NCBI RefSeq assembly: GCF_029168945.1
Contig: NC_083601.1
Span: forward strand, 70,917,595 to 70,981,594
Source of the DNA: Cannabis sativa
Taxonomy: Eukaryota; Streptophyta; Magnoliopsida; Rosales; Cannabaceae
Reading direction: 5' to 3'
DNA: 64,000 bases
In this document: piece by piece, positions 35,120 through 47,224 of the stretch
How the letters are laid out: each line of letters begins with the position of its first letter
How positions within the stretch are numbered: position 1 is the stretch's first letter
Translations under genes and position numbers: made by a program
Notes under the pieces: model-generated
The model's input: the letters and a program-made list of their open reading frames with translations, nothing else
What the model was told of the DNA's origin: nothing
The model's database searches: none

Positions 35120-35459
35120 TTGGTCCCGTTAGTTATAGGTAGTGACCTACTCCCCTTTGTGGATGTTATTGAAGAAGAAATCAAGGCTCGTGTAGCCTTT
35201 CTCAACATTCCTGGTGTCGTTTCTCCTAGTCGGCATATTGACTACCCGGCCAAGCCCTTTTTGAGACTTATCTTCCTTGTGGGATTTCTTGTAAAAAATT
35301 CCTGCAAGGTGAGTCAATTTCCCCTTCTCTGGCTAGCATGTTGACGGCCCAGCCAGATAGTTCTTGGAAGGCAATTTGTAGCTCATAGATATCAGTCTCA
35401 TATAAGATTTGTTAGGTATACTTCTGCCCAGAAGTCCCTTGTCAAGTAAAGGGTTGGCT
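35120..35459 (+). other. Unrecognised ORF remnant among gypsy fragments
   Basis: A 74-codon open stretch (35120-35344) reads LLPFVDVIEEEIKARVAFLN and then SRHIDYPAKPF. Sequence beyond the stop stays less AT-rich than its surroundings up to 35459. I do not recognise the product. It is split from related-looking gypsy sequence at 37307 by the solo LTR, so it is probably part of an old gypsy element. No catalytic motif is visible. Confidence 0.3.
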
Positions 35460-35464
35460 ATATT
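35460..35464 (+). repeat. Target-site duplication of second solo LTR, left copy
   Basis: ATATT, repeated at 37302-37306. Confidence 0.85.
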
Positions 35465-37301
35465 TGTTGGAATATATTTTACCAGGATATAGATTTACTA
35501 ACTAGTATATTTTTAACATCCTAAATATGAACTTCTAAAACGATATAAAATAAACACATAAAAGGTATGAGAAACCTTACATTGGTTGCAACAGAGTATC
35601 AGCAGGATCTAAGCCCGAAACTCCTTGTTGTTTGGATTCTTCACAGTCTTACACACTATGATTGAGAACTTACTTGATATGTGTGGGCATGCACTCAATC
35701 ACTAAGGATTGAAATTATTTGTGAGGAAGGCTATAGTATTTTGAAATTAGAAGAAGAATAAGAAGGAAGAGGTCTCATGAACCTAGAGAGAAAACTAGGT
35801 TTTTAGCTTAAAAGGCATTAGTTGGATAATGAGACCATAGCCTTCCTTTTATACTAATTTATACTAGGGTTAGGGTTGAATTATTTGGAATAAGAAATTG
35901 ATAAAAAAAATAGTGTAAAATAACAACCTAGTGGCCGACCACATAGTGGGCCCTTTAATAGTTTGGTTTTTTGCCATTTTTCTCAACTATTTTATCTATT
36001 TTTCACAAATACCACTTTTTACACTTTCAACCCTATAAATACCAAAACTATTTATTTAACAATTAACATAATTATCAAATAAAATTGTCATTTATAACAT
36101 TTATTAATTAAATTCCATAAAGTCTCTTAATTAATAAATTCACTCTAAAATACTATTTCTTCACAATAAAACCATATCTTAGTGAAAAATTCATAAACTA
36201 GACATAGTCTAATTTTAGAATTATAAATGATTAATTAAAATCAATTAACTGAGCCTTACAAGTAGTTTGTCTCAACTAGTATGGAGACCCTGGGCCTATA
36301 TAACCGAGCTCCCAATAAGCAGATCTAGAATTTACCAAGTAAATTCTCTAACTTATTAATTCCTCGTTGAACCACTATAGAACTTGGAATTGCACTCTCA
36401 TTACATAGAACGCTCTATATGTTCCACGATATAGATACGCTATTAATTATCTATTATTATAATCCCAAGAATCAATGATCCTCTATAGATGATCTACATT
36501 GCATAGGGATTAATTTACCGTTATACCCTTCAATGTATGTTATCCTTAAAACACTTAGCTACCTATAAATGATATTTCAGTGAACTTATATAATTACTTA
36601 AATGAGTACTCAACCATTTATCTCTGTTTAGCCAAGCTCAAAGGAAATCATTGTTTCACTTTTATGTCTAGATAGAAGCTATAGATTCCGAATCTATGAT
36701 TAGCGCTCCCACTCAATTTTACTATCATGTTCCCAAAATATACATATCACCCAGACTAAAAGGTAGGCTTAACTAACAAATCAAAGAACAAAAATAAAAC
36801 TCTTGAGATCGAACCTAACCATGTCAGGATTAAGATCATTTGATCTAGCATCAACTAGGTGATATTGAATTGAATAGATTTTACGGTAAATTTATCATAT
36901 CTAATCAAAATTCAATATCGGTCCCTTCCGATGCATACTCCATGCATCCAACACAGGATTTACTTTAACCAATGCCCTGAAAAGGACATAGAACTTATCC
37001 AAGGTGTAAGTAAATTATGTTGTAGATTATCATATAAGTTAAACACTGTATACTGATAAATCTAGGAATACATTTAATCACACAATCTTGATTACTTTCC
37101 ACTGTGTTGACAACACAATAAACAAGAATACAAGTGTGATAAAGGTTTTGATGAATTTATAAATCAAATAAACATATAAATGATCACATGAACGAAATGA
37201 CATACTAAACAAGTAATGAAAATAATTTTATTTCTTTATTGATAATTGAATAGAAAAGATTACATTGAAATATAGTTTTATTTAAGGCATAAAGCCCAAC
37301 A
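35465..37301 (-). mobile_element. Solo LTR of the copia family, minus orientation
   Basis: A 1,837-bp LTR running on the plus strand from TGTTGGAATATATTTTACC to GGCATAAAGCCCAACA, flanked by ATATT. It is colinear with the reverse complement of 8741-10633 but clearly more diverged from it than 50453-52346 is, so it is older or from a sister subfamily. No internal region remains. A TATA-like TATAAAAGG in reverse lies at 35846-35854. Confidence 0.92.
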
Positions 37302-37306
37302 ATATT

Positions 37307-37716
37307 ATGCCACATGTAAGTGACATGTCAAATGTGCAAACTTTGTAATGACATTTGCCCCATAAGTCTGCATGTAAACATCTGTTCGGATGGGGACTTT
37401 TGATACTTGTATGTATGCTAGCAGGTACGTGAGCTCCATGTGATCGACATTTTGGCAACTATTCCGTGATGAAGTGAACTGTCACCTTTTAGTCTCTTTA
37501 GTTCTTTATTAGCGAGCCATCAAGTTGAGCCAATTTATAGACTCTTACTCCAACTACTGCTTTGATAACATATGGACCCTCCCAGTTCTTGTTGAACACT
37601 CCTTCTAATGCATCTCTCGTATTTGGAAAGACTAGTCTTAACACCAAGTCTCCAACATTGAATAGTTTGTTGACTTTTTTGTTGAAGTATCTTGTGACTC
37701 GGTGTTGGTATTTAGC
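37307..37716 (-). pseudogene. Tat gypsy integrase C-terminal fragment
   Basis: On the minus strand from 37716 to the stop at 37498: TRYFNKKVNKLFNVGDLVLR and NKNWEGPYVIKAVVGVRVYK, the C-terminal domain that follows the integrase core in Tat-type elements; compare ARKFFMGDMV ... NWEGPYQV at about 22140-22050. Left of the stop, 37307-37497 is 3' non-coding sequence of that element. The fragment ends abruptly at 37716/37717, where an oppositely oriented fragment begins. Confidence 0.75.
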
Positions 37717-38007
37717 TCACCAATAAAAGGATCAAGAGAGTATTAATAGACGATGGGAGATCAGTAAATATCATTTACAAGGAGACCTTAAAGAAAATGG
37801 TGTTCGAAAAAGCTAAATTAAGGCCTTGTATGGTGAACCTTTATGGATTCACCAGAGACGCTATCGCCAGCCTTGGCATAATCGAGCTCGCATTAACTTT
37901 AGGCGAGGTTCCTTTATCTGATACGGTCATGCAAGACTTCTTAGTTGTTGACCTGCCCTCGGCTTACAACATATTGTTGGGTCATCGAACACTGATCAGA
38001 CTAGGGG
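37717..38007 (+). pseudogene. Tat gypsy protease fragment
   Basis: On the plus strand: [31 protein letters not shown] (here [12 protein letters not shown]), [19 protein letters not shown] and [12 protein letters not shown], the retroviral-type protease of Tat gypsy elements. The active-site triplet is D-D-G where D-N-G or D-S-G is usual. It is cut at 38008 by a Tekay LTR and joined at 37716 to integrase sequence of the opposite orientation. Confidence 0.75.
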
Positions 38008-40090
38008 TGTAACGCCCTAAAACTAAGGCACGCTACAGTGCTTTTTCAATTAATGTGCAACCTTTGCTAATCAAAGAAGTTTCTCGAAAAACGTGTCAAA
38101 TTAAAACTTTTGCATTAAATATTAAACTTTGTAATATAATAAAATATTTACAAATGCCGGGATCCCATTTTCAAACTTTGTAAATTTTACTTTCCAAAAT
38201 ACACAAATTTACTGGTCACACAACGACTTTCAAAATACAACTCCCAGATGTCCCGAGACCGAACACTCCAGGTCGCGCTGCTTGACATGTACAATCCCAT
38301 TTGAGCTCGGGTTCACTGCTGTGTAGTCTTAGCCTTTCCTTTACCTACACATGGAAGCAGAACTGTGAGTCGACAAACTCAGTAAGAAATGCATATAACA
38401 TATCATATAATTTCCGACCTGTAAATAGGCGCCCATACACCTATTTACAGAGCTTAACAGATAAGTATGAACGTTCTAACTAGGATACGACCATGTACCA
38501 TGTACCACATGCACTCAGTATTCTTTCGTACTAGTGTAGGTAAGGTATGACCGCACCTTGAGTACTATCTAGTGTGGTACCACAGACACCTTGTACCTTC
38601 CCGTACAAGTGCTGGTAACACCATGACGTACTTCCAAACATTATACACCTTACCAATGCACTTTGTACCGCAACCATACAAGTGTTGGTAGTGTATGAAC
38701 CACAATAAATAAGCATGTATACATATTAACACATATATACATTCAGATAATCACATCATACATTATACACAGTTCTTACCTGTTTTCTGAATTCAAGTGT
38801 GCTGGCCGACCTGAACGAAAATCTCGTGCTAGATGGATGCCCTAATCACAATAATTGTAACACAGATGAGTGACTAGCTAAATCACTTTCCGGGACTTAA
38901 ACTTGAAACTAAAAGTTTCCCTATCGATAAACCACATGGCAATACCCTAAATATCTCAAAATTGGGAAAAACTAGGGTTCCAAAAATTCCCCCAACCGGC
39001 AAACCGGTTCCCAACCGGAATTCCAGTTCTAGGTCACCAACCGGTGGACCGGTTGCAACAGGTCCCCCAGAACTGGAATTCCGGTTCTGTGCTGGGAACC
39101 CAAAAAATTCTCCTCTTGACCTCAAAATCCATCCAAACTTCACCAAACTTTCCAGTATACCTGTACAGTGCATTTACAACCTAAACCAACCAGAAAATCA
39201 CAAAACAAACCAATAAATTCCAACTTGCCATTAATGCTCAAAGCTTGAATTTCAAAACTCAAGCTTGCTTAAAACTAACACCCAACATCAAAGTTAACTA
39301 CCAGAACCCTTAATCAACCAATATTGAACATAAAAACCTAACCCTAACCATTTCTAAACTTAACAGCCACCATAATTCAAAATCATGCTTGAAACCAAAG
39401 TAAACTCAACTAAGAACTCATAATTCAAAAGGTAAAGGTTTCTAGGGTTTACCTCACTTACTACAACCTTGAATCCTTGATAAATTCCAGAGAAATGGAA
39501 GAAAAATGATTGCCCTTGCCCTGGATTTGCCTCAGCCGAAAGAGAGGAAGAGAGAAAGAAAGTTTTAGGTTTGACTTTTTCTTTTAATTTTCTATTTCAA
39601 ATGAAAACGGAGTTAATTGATTAATTCCCTTGCTAAGTTGATTAAATTACTAGGTGTCACAACCCTAGGCTGCAACCTACTCTCCCCTTGGCAATTTACT
39701 AAAATGCCCTTACACATAAAACTAGGGTATTTCTTAAGCTAGGGGTAAAATGGTCAAATCCCATAACCCCGCTCAACCCCGATATTTTATTTTCTCTAAA
39801 ATATTTCCCACTAAGAAATAGGGTTCTAAACTTACCCATGTGATCAATCTAGCCATCAATCGCATTTTCCGTTGTCGCCGAGCAAAAATTATAAAAATAA
39901 CATATTTCACATATAAGTTAAATAATACCCCTAGAGTTTAATATAATCTCCAGAATTGAGAAATTATAACTCTAATTTTTATTTCTAAATATTGGGATCC
40001 ACAATTAAATAAATTCACAAATAATAATAAAATAATAAAAATTAGTGCTAATTGCCTTTACTAATCCAAATTACTAAAGTGGTCATTACA
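38008..40090 (-). repeat. 3' LTR of Tekay element A
   Basis: 2,083 bp, TGTAACGCCC...GGTCATTACA on the plus strand, so TG...CA in both directions. Holds hairpin-forming repeats (38480-38720) and a large ACCGGT-centred inverted repeat (39013-39086). Confidence 0.85.
39013..39086. repeat. Nested inverted repeat in Tekay A LTR
   Basis: Outer arms 39013-39030 and 39069-39086 are perfectly complementary over 18 bp (AACCGGAATTCCAGTTCT). Inner arms 39038-39045 and 39048-39055 (CAACCGGT) form a second hairpin with a 2-base loop. Confidence 0.85.
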
Positions 40091-40103
40091 ATTATCCCCC
40101 CGT
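40091..40103 (-). promoter_or_regulatory. Polypurine tract of Tekay A
   Basis: On the minus strand AACGGGGGGATAAT sits directly next to the 3' LTR start (TGTAATGACC). It primes plus-strand DNA synthesis in active elements. Confidence 0.7.
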
Positions 40104-41640
40104 TAATAGGATTTTGTCCGCGAAATCTAACCTGAATAGCTCTGGATGTTGAGTCCTCATATCAGACTCCAACTCCCAGGTGGCTTCTTCCACCTTACTA
40201 TTCCTCCAGAGCACCTTAACCTGTGCAATAGTCTTGTTCCGAAGAACTTTTTCCTTTCTATCCAGAATCTGCACAGGTTGCTCTTCATAGGATAAGTCTG
40301 GCTGCAGTTCAAGGGCTTCATAACTCAAGACATGAGTCGGGTCTGACACGTATTTCCTTAACATAGAGATGTGAAATACGTCATGAACAGCCGATAACGC
40401 TGGTGGTAAAGCTAGCCGATACGCTACCTGCCCGACCTTCTCAAGTATCTGAAATGGCCCAATGAACTTAGGGCTTAGCTTACCCTTCTTACCGAAGCGC
40501 CTAATATCCTTCATTGGTGAAACACGCAGGAAAACATGTTCCCCTACCTAAAATGTAACACCTCTGCGCTTCAGATCAGCATAACTTTTCTGCCTACTTT
40601 GAGAAGCAAGCATCCGAGCCTTGATCTTATCAATAGCTTCATTGGTCCTCTGCACTAACTCTGGACCCAAGTACTTCCTTTCTCCCGTCTCGTCCCAATG
40701 AATAGGAGAATGACATTTTCTACCAGATAACATCTCATAGGGAGCCATCCCTATTGTACCCTGGTAGCTATTGTTGTAGGAGAATTCAATTAAAGGCAAG
40801 TACTTACTCCATGAACCCTCAAAGTCCATGACACAGGCTCGCAGTAAGTCTTCCAAAATCTGAATAGTTCTTTCTGACTGACCATCAGTCTGAGGGTGAA
40901 AGGCTGTGCTAAACTTTAACTTGGTACCCATAGCCTTCTGAAGACTCACCCAAAACTTCGGTGTAAACTTTGGATCCCTATCTAACACAATAGATTTAGG
41001 GGCTCCATGGAGACGAACTATCTCCTTCACGTACAATTCAGCGTACTGATCCACTGAATATGTAACTTTCACTGGTAGAAAGTGAGCTGACTTTGTGAAT
41101 CTATCCATGATGACCCATACTGAATCATACATTCCCGTAGTTCTAGGCAAACCAGTTACGAAATCCATTAATGTCCTCCCACTTCAATTCAGGAAGGACT
41201 AAAGGTTGCAGTAACCCTGCCGGCCTCTGATGGTCAGCTTTAATCTGCTGGCAGGTTAAGCACTTGGACACGTAGTCCACCACATCTCTTTTCATCCCAT
41301 ACCACCAGAAGTACGGTTTCAAATCCTGATACATTTTGGTGGTTCCCGGATGCAATGAATAAGGCGTGGTATGAGCTTCATCATGTATCTCTCTCTTAAG
41401 CTCATCAACATTAGGAACACAAACTCGAGCTTTGTATAACAACATTCCACTGTTCGAGACTGAAAAGCCTCTAGGTCGACCAGCCATTACTTCATCTTGA
41501 ACCTTAACTAGCTCAGAATCTTCTAACTGTGCCTTTTTGATTCTTTCTATTAGATTAGACTGAAGTGTTAAATAATGCAAATTTCCAAACTACGAACTCA
41601 ATCCCTGCACTAACCATTTCAGAAGCTAGTTGAGGGGCTA
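40092..41640 (-). pseudogene. Tekay integrase with chromodomain, broken
   Basis: Minus strand: HHCC zinc domain (HDEAHTTPYSLHPGTTKM ... CLTCQQIKADH, about 41395-41230); catalytic core [18 protein letters not shown] and DGQSERTIQ giving D, D and E (41168-40860); a C-terminal segment GPFQILEKVGQVAYRLALPP; and a chromodomain-like end VKVLWRNSKVEEATWELESD. Only two breaks are obvious: a 1-base frameshift near 41160 at the WEDI/MDFV join and one TAG near 40547 (VTF*VGEHVF). The low lesion count suggests a young element. The chromodomain class targets integration to heterochromatin in related chromoviruses. Confidence 0.92.
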
Positions 41641-43035
41641 TCAATCTTGAAAGGCTATTCGTGTTCCTTGAATTGTTAGTTAAGCCTACCTTTTGGTCAG
41701 GGTGATACGTACTTTTTGGGAACACGGTAGTGCAATTGAGTGGGAGCGCTATCATAAACATGGAATCTATAGCTTCTATCTGGCGAATAGTAAGCAAAGG
41801 ATGATCTCCTTCGAGCTTGACCAAACGAACATAAATGGTGGAGTACTCATTTCACATAAGCTGAATATCATTTATACGGGGTCAAGTGTTTTAAGGAATA
41901 AATACATTGTAGGGTGTAACAGTGTAGATCATTCATATAGAGGATCAGTGATCACATTAGGATTATAACAATGGATAACTAATGATGTGTCTATATGGTG
42001 CAACATATAGAGCATTCTATATACTGAGAGTGCAATTCTAAGTTCTATGCGTGGATTCAACGAAGAATTAATAAGTTAGTGAATTTTAGTGCTAAATTCT
42101 TGATCTACTTATTGGAAGCTCGGTTATATAGACCCATGGTTCCCCCACTAGTTGAGATAATATTGCTTGTAAGACTCATGTAATTGGTTGATTAATCAAT
42201 TATAATTCTCAAATTAGACTATGTCTATTTGTGAATTTTTCACTAAGTAAGGGCGAAATTGTAAAGAAAGAGTTTATAGGGGCATATTTGTTAATTATGA
42301 TACTTTGTATGGTTCAATTAATAAATATGATAAATGACAATATTATTTAATAATTATTTATAGTTATTAAATATTTAGAATTGGCATTTAAATGTTTGAA
42401 TTAAGAAATTGGCATTTTTGACAAAATCAGATACAAAAGGTGTTAAAATTGCAAAATTGCAAAGCCCAAGGCCCAATCCATTAAAGGCATTGCCGGCCAC
42501 CTATTGTAGCATTTTAAATTGATTTTTTGATTATTTTAATGCCATATAATTCAAATCTAACCCTAGTGGAATGCTATAAATAGATAGTGAAGGCTTCAGA
42601 AAAATAACACTTTTCTTCTGACTTTTTCTATTCAGAAAAAACTGAGCCTTGTCTCTCCCTATCTTTAGCTGACCACTCTCTCTCTTCTTCCTTAGAATTT
42701 CAAAATCCTTAGTGATTTGAGTAGTGCCCACACACATCAAGTGATACCTCAATCATAGTGAGGAAGATCGTGAAGAAAGATCATCAGCAAAGGAGATTCA
42801 GCATCAAGGATTCAGAGAAAGAGATCCAGGTTCAGATATTGATAATGCTTTCCTACAGAAAGGAATCAAGGGCTAGATATCTGAACGGAAGGAGTCATTA
42901 TATTCCGCTGCACCCAATGTAAGGTTTCCTAAACTTTATATGTGTTTATTTCATCGTTTTAGAAAGTTCTTATTTAGGATGTTAATAAACATACTTGTGA
43001 GTAGATCTAAGATCCTGGTAAAATAAATTCCAACA
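41641..43035 (+). repeat. 5' LTR of the copia element, truncated
   Basis: Begins at TCAATCTTGAAAGG, equivalent to position 478 of the 3' LTR, and ends AAATTCCAACA. Very close to 50930-52346 but lacks a short stretch around GTAATTTGATCCCTTTACAG. TATA box at 42575-42582. Confidence 0.92.
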
Positions 43036-43037
43036 AC

Positions 43038-43050
43038 TGGCCTTAGAGCC
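43038..43050 (+). promoter_or_regulatory. Primer-binding site of the copia element
   Basis: TGGCCTTAGAGCC, two bases after the LTR end; a degenerate match to TGGTATCAGAGCC, the site for initiator tRNA-Met. Confidence 0.65.
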
Positions 43051-44489
43051 ATGGTAACTGATTTACTTGCAAGAAATTTGGACTTTAAAACGATTGTTTG
43101 TATGTTCTTTGGATGATATCATGTTGTATTGAGTGTTATTTGATTATTGATTGATGTTTGTGAAATTTTCGTGAAAAATAATTGTGATTTCGTTTCTGGA
43201 ATTATTTTTATTGGATAGTATGGAAAACATTAAGCAAGTTAGCCTTTTACAGAACTCAATTTGGATTTTATTTGAATTAGTTATGATTTTTTGAAGATTT
43301 GAAAAAATCGGGGCTGTGCTGATATTTTCCTGCGATCGCAGAACTGTCCGTATAGTTTCGAATTTTTTTGTTTTTCTTCGATTTTTCATGCTTTTTCATG
43401 GAATTAACTTCCAATTTTTTGTATAGTTTTGTATTTATACTATTACTATTCCTAATTCAATTCTAATTATCATTTTGAATTAATTTAATATTTTTTTTTA
43501 ATTTAATTCAAGATATTAGTGTAATTTGAATTCGAATAGAATTAGTATTTATCTTCTTGCTTAAATATCTATCTTATTTGTAAATTTGATTATATTTTTT
43601 TTTTTAAATTTAAGGTCAGATTTTATAAGATATTTATAAAATCTTTTAAGATATTTTTAAAATATCTTATCTTTTAAGATATTTTAAGATATTTTTAATT
43701 ATATCTTATCTTTTAAGATTTTTTTTTAAAATTAAATCTTTTTAGATATTTTGACCTTATTTAAATTTAAAATAAGATATTTATAATCATGTAATTTTAA
43801 ATAGATATAAGATATTTTGCTAATTTTTTAAATTTTGTTATTTTATTTATTTAAATTACATTTAAAATTTGAAAAAGATATTTATTTATCTTTTCTAATT
43901 TTTTATTTAATTTTTATTTATAAAATAACATTTAAAATTTAAAAGTAGTTAGCAAATTTTTGAAATGATATTTAGGTTGGTTGAAACCTAATTTTTCAAA
44001 AATTGTAGGTTTAATTTTAAATTTTTATTTAAAATTTCGAATTTTTTCAAATTTTTTAAAAATTTTTGAAATTTTTTATTTTTATTTATTTAATTAATTA
44101 TTTTCGAAATTAAATATTTAATTTAAAATTAAATAAATCCTACATCCAACTATCCAACTAACCTTGTTGTAGGAGTATGTGGTTTTAGCTTGTATGTAAG
44201 TTTTTAAAACCTATTATTACTTGATTGCAAATAGCCATGGTTACCTTTTGCGAGATCTAATGATCTGATGGCTCCCTTGGTCAAGATAATAATTTGTAAC
44301 AGGTATAATTTACAATCTTCTTTCATCTTTGTATGACCTAGCAACATGATAGGACCCATCCAAAGTGTGCCTGTGTGAGCCTATGTGTTTAATTTTATTA
44401 TAGATGCATATAGGTTAATGTTGCTAAAATAAATTGTCATAGTTATTGATAGAATTTATTTAGGCCCATTTAGTTTTTGGGCCTATTCA
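43051..44489. other. AT-rich copia leader, left part
   Basis: No coding region seen. 43600-43760 is a dense run of AAGATATTTT and its complement, giving many local inverted repeats. The leader is interrupted at 44495 by Cassandra. Confidence 0.5.
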
Positions 44490-44494
44490 ATTAA
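44490..44494 (+). repeat. Target-site duplication of Cassandra, left copy
   Basis: ATTAA, repeated at 45436-45440. Confidence 0.85.
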
Positions 44495-44651
44495 TGTGAC
44501 AGTCAGTAGTCCCGTGATCCGTAAGGGGAAACACCGGGTAAGCTGTGCAATCCCACACCGCCTGGGGAAGGTCAAGTGGGATGATTCTGAGACTGTGTAG
44601 GTATGGGACTACACAGTTGAAGAGGGCTTAAATGGATTGATTGGTACTACC

Positions 44652-44775
44652 TATATCAACAAGGTGCATCTTGTTTTTCGGTAGCCCATGACGAAAGAAC
44701 TCCACAGTTAAGCGTGCTTGACCTGGGAGCAATTTCAGGATGGGTGACCTCCTGGGAAGTTTTCCCAGGAAGCGT
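44652..44775 (+). promoter_or_regulatory. 5S rRNA-like internal promoter in Cassandra 5' LTR
   Basis: AGTTAAGCGTGCTTG (A box) and GGATGGGTGACCTCCTGGG (C box) match the Pol III internal control region of plant 5S rRNA, in LTR orientation and at near-normal spacing. In Cassandra these are known to be retained in the LTR. This is not a genuine 5S gene: the flanks do not match 5S ends. Confidence 0.85.
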
Positions 44776-45179
44776 GCGAGTGAGGACAAAGCACGCTGGA
44801 AACACTCGTGTTGGTCTGTAGGGTCAGTCATCGATCCAGGAAGCAACCAGAGTGACGTACTCGTGTATAAGAGCCATTCATTCCGTGGGTGTAAGGGCCC
44901 AATGGAGGCTTGAAGCGGGGACGTTACAAATGGTATCAGAGCCTTGACCCAGCCGGAAGTGTGGTCGACGAGGACGTCGGACCCCGTAAGGGGGGGTGAT
45001 TGTGATAGTCAGTAGTCCCGTGATCCGTAAGGGGAAACACCGGGTAAGCTGTGCAATCCCACACCGCCTGGGGAAGGTCAAGTGGGATGATTCTGAGACT
45101 GTGTAGGTATGGGACTACACAGTTGAAGAGGGCTTAAATGGATTGATTGGTACTACCTATATCAACAAGGTGCATCTTG

Positions 45180-45290
45180 TTTTTCGGTAGCCCATGACGA
45201 AAGAACTCCACAGTTAAGCGTGCTTGACACAGGAGCAATTTCGGGATGGGTGACCTCCCCGGGAAGTTTTCCCGGGAAGCGTGCGAGTGA
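45180..45290 (+). promoter_or_regulatory. 5S rRNA-like internal promoter in Cassandra 3' LTR
   Basis: AGTTAAGCGTGCTTG and GGATGGGTGACCTCC are both preserved. The sequence between them differs slightly from the 5' copy (ACACAGGAG versus ACCTGGGAG). Confidence 0.8.
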
Positions 45291-45440
45291 GGACAAAGCA
45301 CGCTGGAAACACTCGTGTTGGTCTGTAGGGTCAGTCATCGATCCAGGAAGCAACCAGAGTGACGTACTCGTGTATAAGAGCCATTCATTCCGTGGGTGTA
45401 AGGGCCCAATGGAGGCTTGAAGCGGGGACGTTACAATTAA

Positions 45441-47220
45441 TAACAGTTGTTCTTATTAAGGTTAAATTGCTCTCTTTTGGGCCTTGTGTGAGAGTTTGGA
45501 GCCATAGAAGTGTGTACGACATACTGAACCCAGCACCCCCTCACACAAACCACCCCAATTGTGAAGGCCCATTTGCCTGATTTGAATGACTGTACTAGGT
45601 TAATTAAACTAGTTTAACCTAATAAAATTGATTAGCAACATAATTAATTTCATTTATTTTGAAATTAATTTAAGAAAATTATAGTTTAAAGAATTTTCTT
45701 TATTCTAAGTTAAACTATATGTATTTTCTTGTATTTAATTAAATACAGAATTATAACCATCTAGATTCTTTCTGGAGCTTAATTTAAATTTTTCATTAAA
45801 TATTCTTATTTAAGTTGATATTTAGTTATCTACAACTAACCAACTTAAATCTGAATATCTTTTGAATTTCAAATTTCAAAATTAAGTTGAGGAATTTTAG
45901 GCATTGGTTATTAAGATTCTTTAGATATTTTTTAAGTTAATATCTTTTCAAATATTAACTTAAAATGGAATATTTTTCAAATTAAGTGGTTACAACTTAA
46001 TTTTTTGATATTTAATTAAATTTAAATTTGAAAATATTTAAGTTCTAGATTTTTTCTAATACAACTTAAATTAGATATTTTTTCAAATTTTATGGAAAAG
46101 ATACTTAGTCAAATAAGATATTTTCTAGATAGTTATTTCTAGACTACTTATTATTTCTAATATTAAATAGGAAAATATTATACATTGTGAAATTAATTAT
46201 TTTTATAATTAATTTTGGTACAATTTATTTTAAGTATATTCTTCCTAGTATTAAACTAGAAATTAATAATTAAGCCTTCTCTACACTTAATTATTTATTT
46301 CTTGAATTTAATACATTTAATTAATTTGAAAATTAAATATCTAAGTTGATTTTTATCATCATACTTATAATTTCTTTTTCATGACATTTAATTAAATAGA
46401 AAATTATTTTTAGTTGAAATTTATTTTTTCAACTAAATTTAAATAATTTTCAAAATATATTTTTTCTTTATTTTATTAATCAATTTTTGAAATTGCATTT
46501 CTTAAATGCTAGAATTTCGAATTTTATCTTGAAAAATAGACTAAGTTGTAAATTAATTAATTATTTTAATTAATTCTTGGATCAACTTAAATCAATGATT
46601 TTTTCATTTATTGATTAATTTAAAATAAATTGAATTAAAGTATATTATTAGAAATTGAATTAATTAGTCAAAGGAAAATCTAGATAGATGATATTTTTGC
46701 TTGAAGTATTTTTCTAGTGTATTTAATTAAATAGAAAATTAATATTTAAGTTGATTTTCATCATCATACTTAAATATTTGAAATTTTTCTTATATATTTA
46801 ATTAAATAGGAAAATTATATTTTTTGTTGTAAATTAATTTTATTAATTAATTTTGGGCCAACATTAAATTAGAATAATTTTTCCAGGATTTATTTTTTAT
46901 TTTAATTTGCATTTTTCGAAAATTGTATTCTTATATACTTTAATTTTTGGAAATGCAATATATATTTATAGAAAATTAAATTTGAGTTGTAAATTAATTT
47001 AAATTAATTTTGTAACAACTTAAATTGAATATTTTTCTAAATATTTATTGGAAATTATTACTAAGATGGAAATAATTCATATTATTTCATATCCATCTAA
47101 GTAAAATTTATAAATATTAAATTAAAATTTATATTTAGAATTTTTCATTCTAAATTGGAAATTTTAAATAAATATATATTTAAAATAAATAAATTAAATA
47201 AAGAGAATCAAAGAAAATAC
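45441..47220. other. AT-rich copia leader, middle part
   Basis: Very AT-rich, built from recurring phrases such as TTAATTAAATAGAAAAT and ACTTAAAT. I find no translation resembling gag. It may be gag decayed beyond recognition or true non-coding leader. Confidence 0.5.
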
Positions 47221-47224
47221 AACT

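Larger units (their letters stand above)
38008..41640 (-). mobile_element. Tekay/Del chromovirus A, partial
   Basis: Minus-strand element with 3' LTR (38008-40090), polypurine tract, chromodomain and integrase (40092-41640). The rest (RNase H, RT, protease, gag, 5' LTR) is missing: at 41641 the sequence switches to a copia LTR that itself lacks its first 477 bp, so a deletion removed both edges. It is inserted into the protease fragment at 38007. Confidence 0.88.
44495..45435 (+). mobile_element. Cassandra TRIM, complete, with 5S-derived LTRs
   Basis: A 941-bp element: LTR 44495-44928 (434 bp), primer site TGGTATCAGAGCC (44931-44943), a very short internal domain, polypurine run TAAGGGGGGG (44988-44997), and LTR 45001-45435 (435 bp). 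The LTRs are nearly identical. Each carries a 5S rRNA-like region. There is no protein-coding capacity, so it moves using enzymes from other LTR elements. Flanked by ATTAA on both sides and nested in the copia leader. Confidence 0.92.

Noticed and set aside
38962..39216. Overlapping plus and minus ORFs around the ACCGGT hairpin
   Set aside because: They are translations of the inverted repeat in an LTR; the similarity of the two strands' products follows from the palindrome.
44628..45353. ORFs in the Cassandra LTRs, and the 5S-like sequence as a real 5S rRNA gene
   Set aside because: The ORFs are antisense shadows of the 5S-like region. The 5S match covers the control region only, lies inside LTRs with a primer site and target duplication, and is not in a tandem 5S array.
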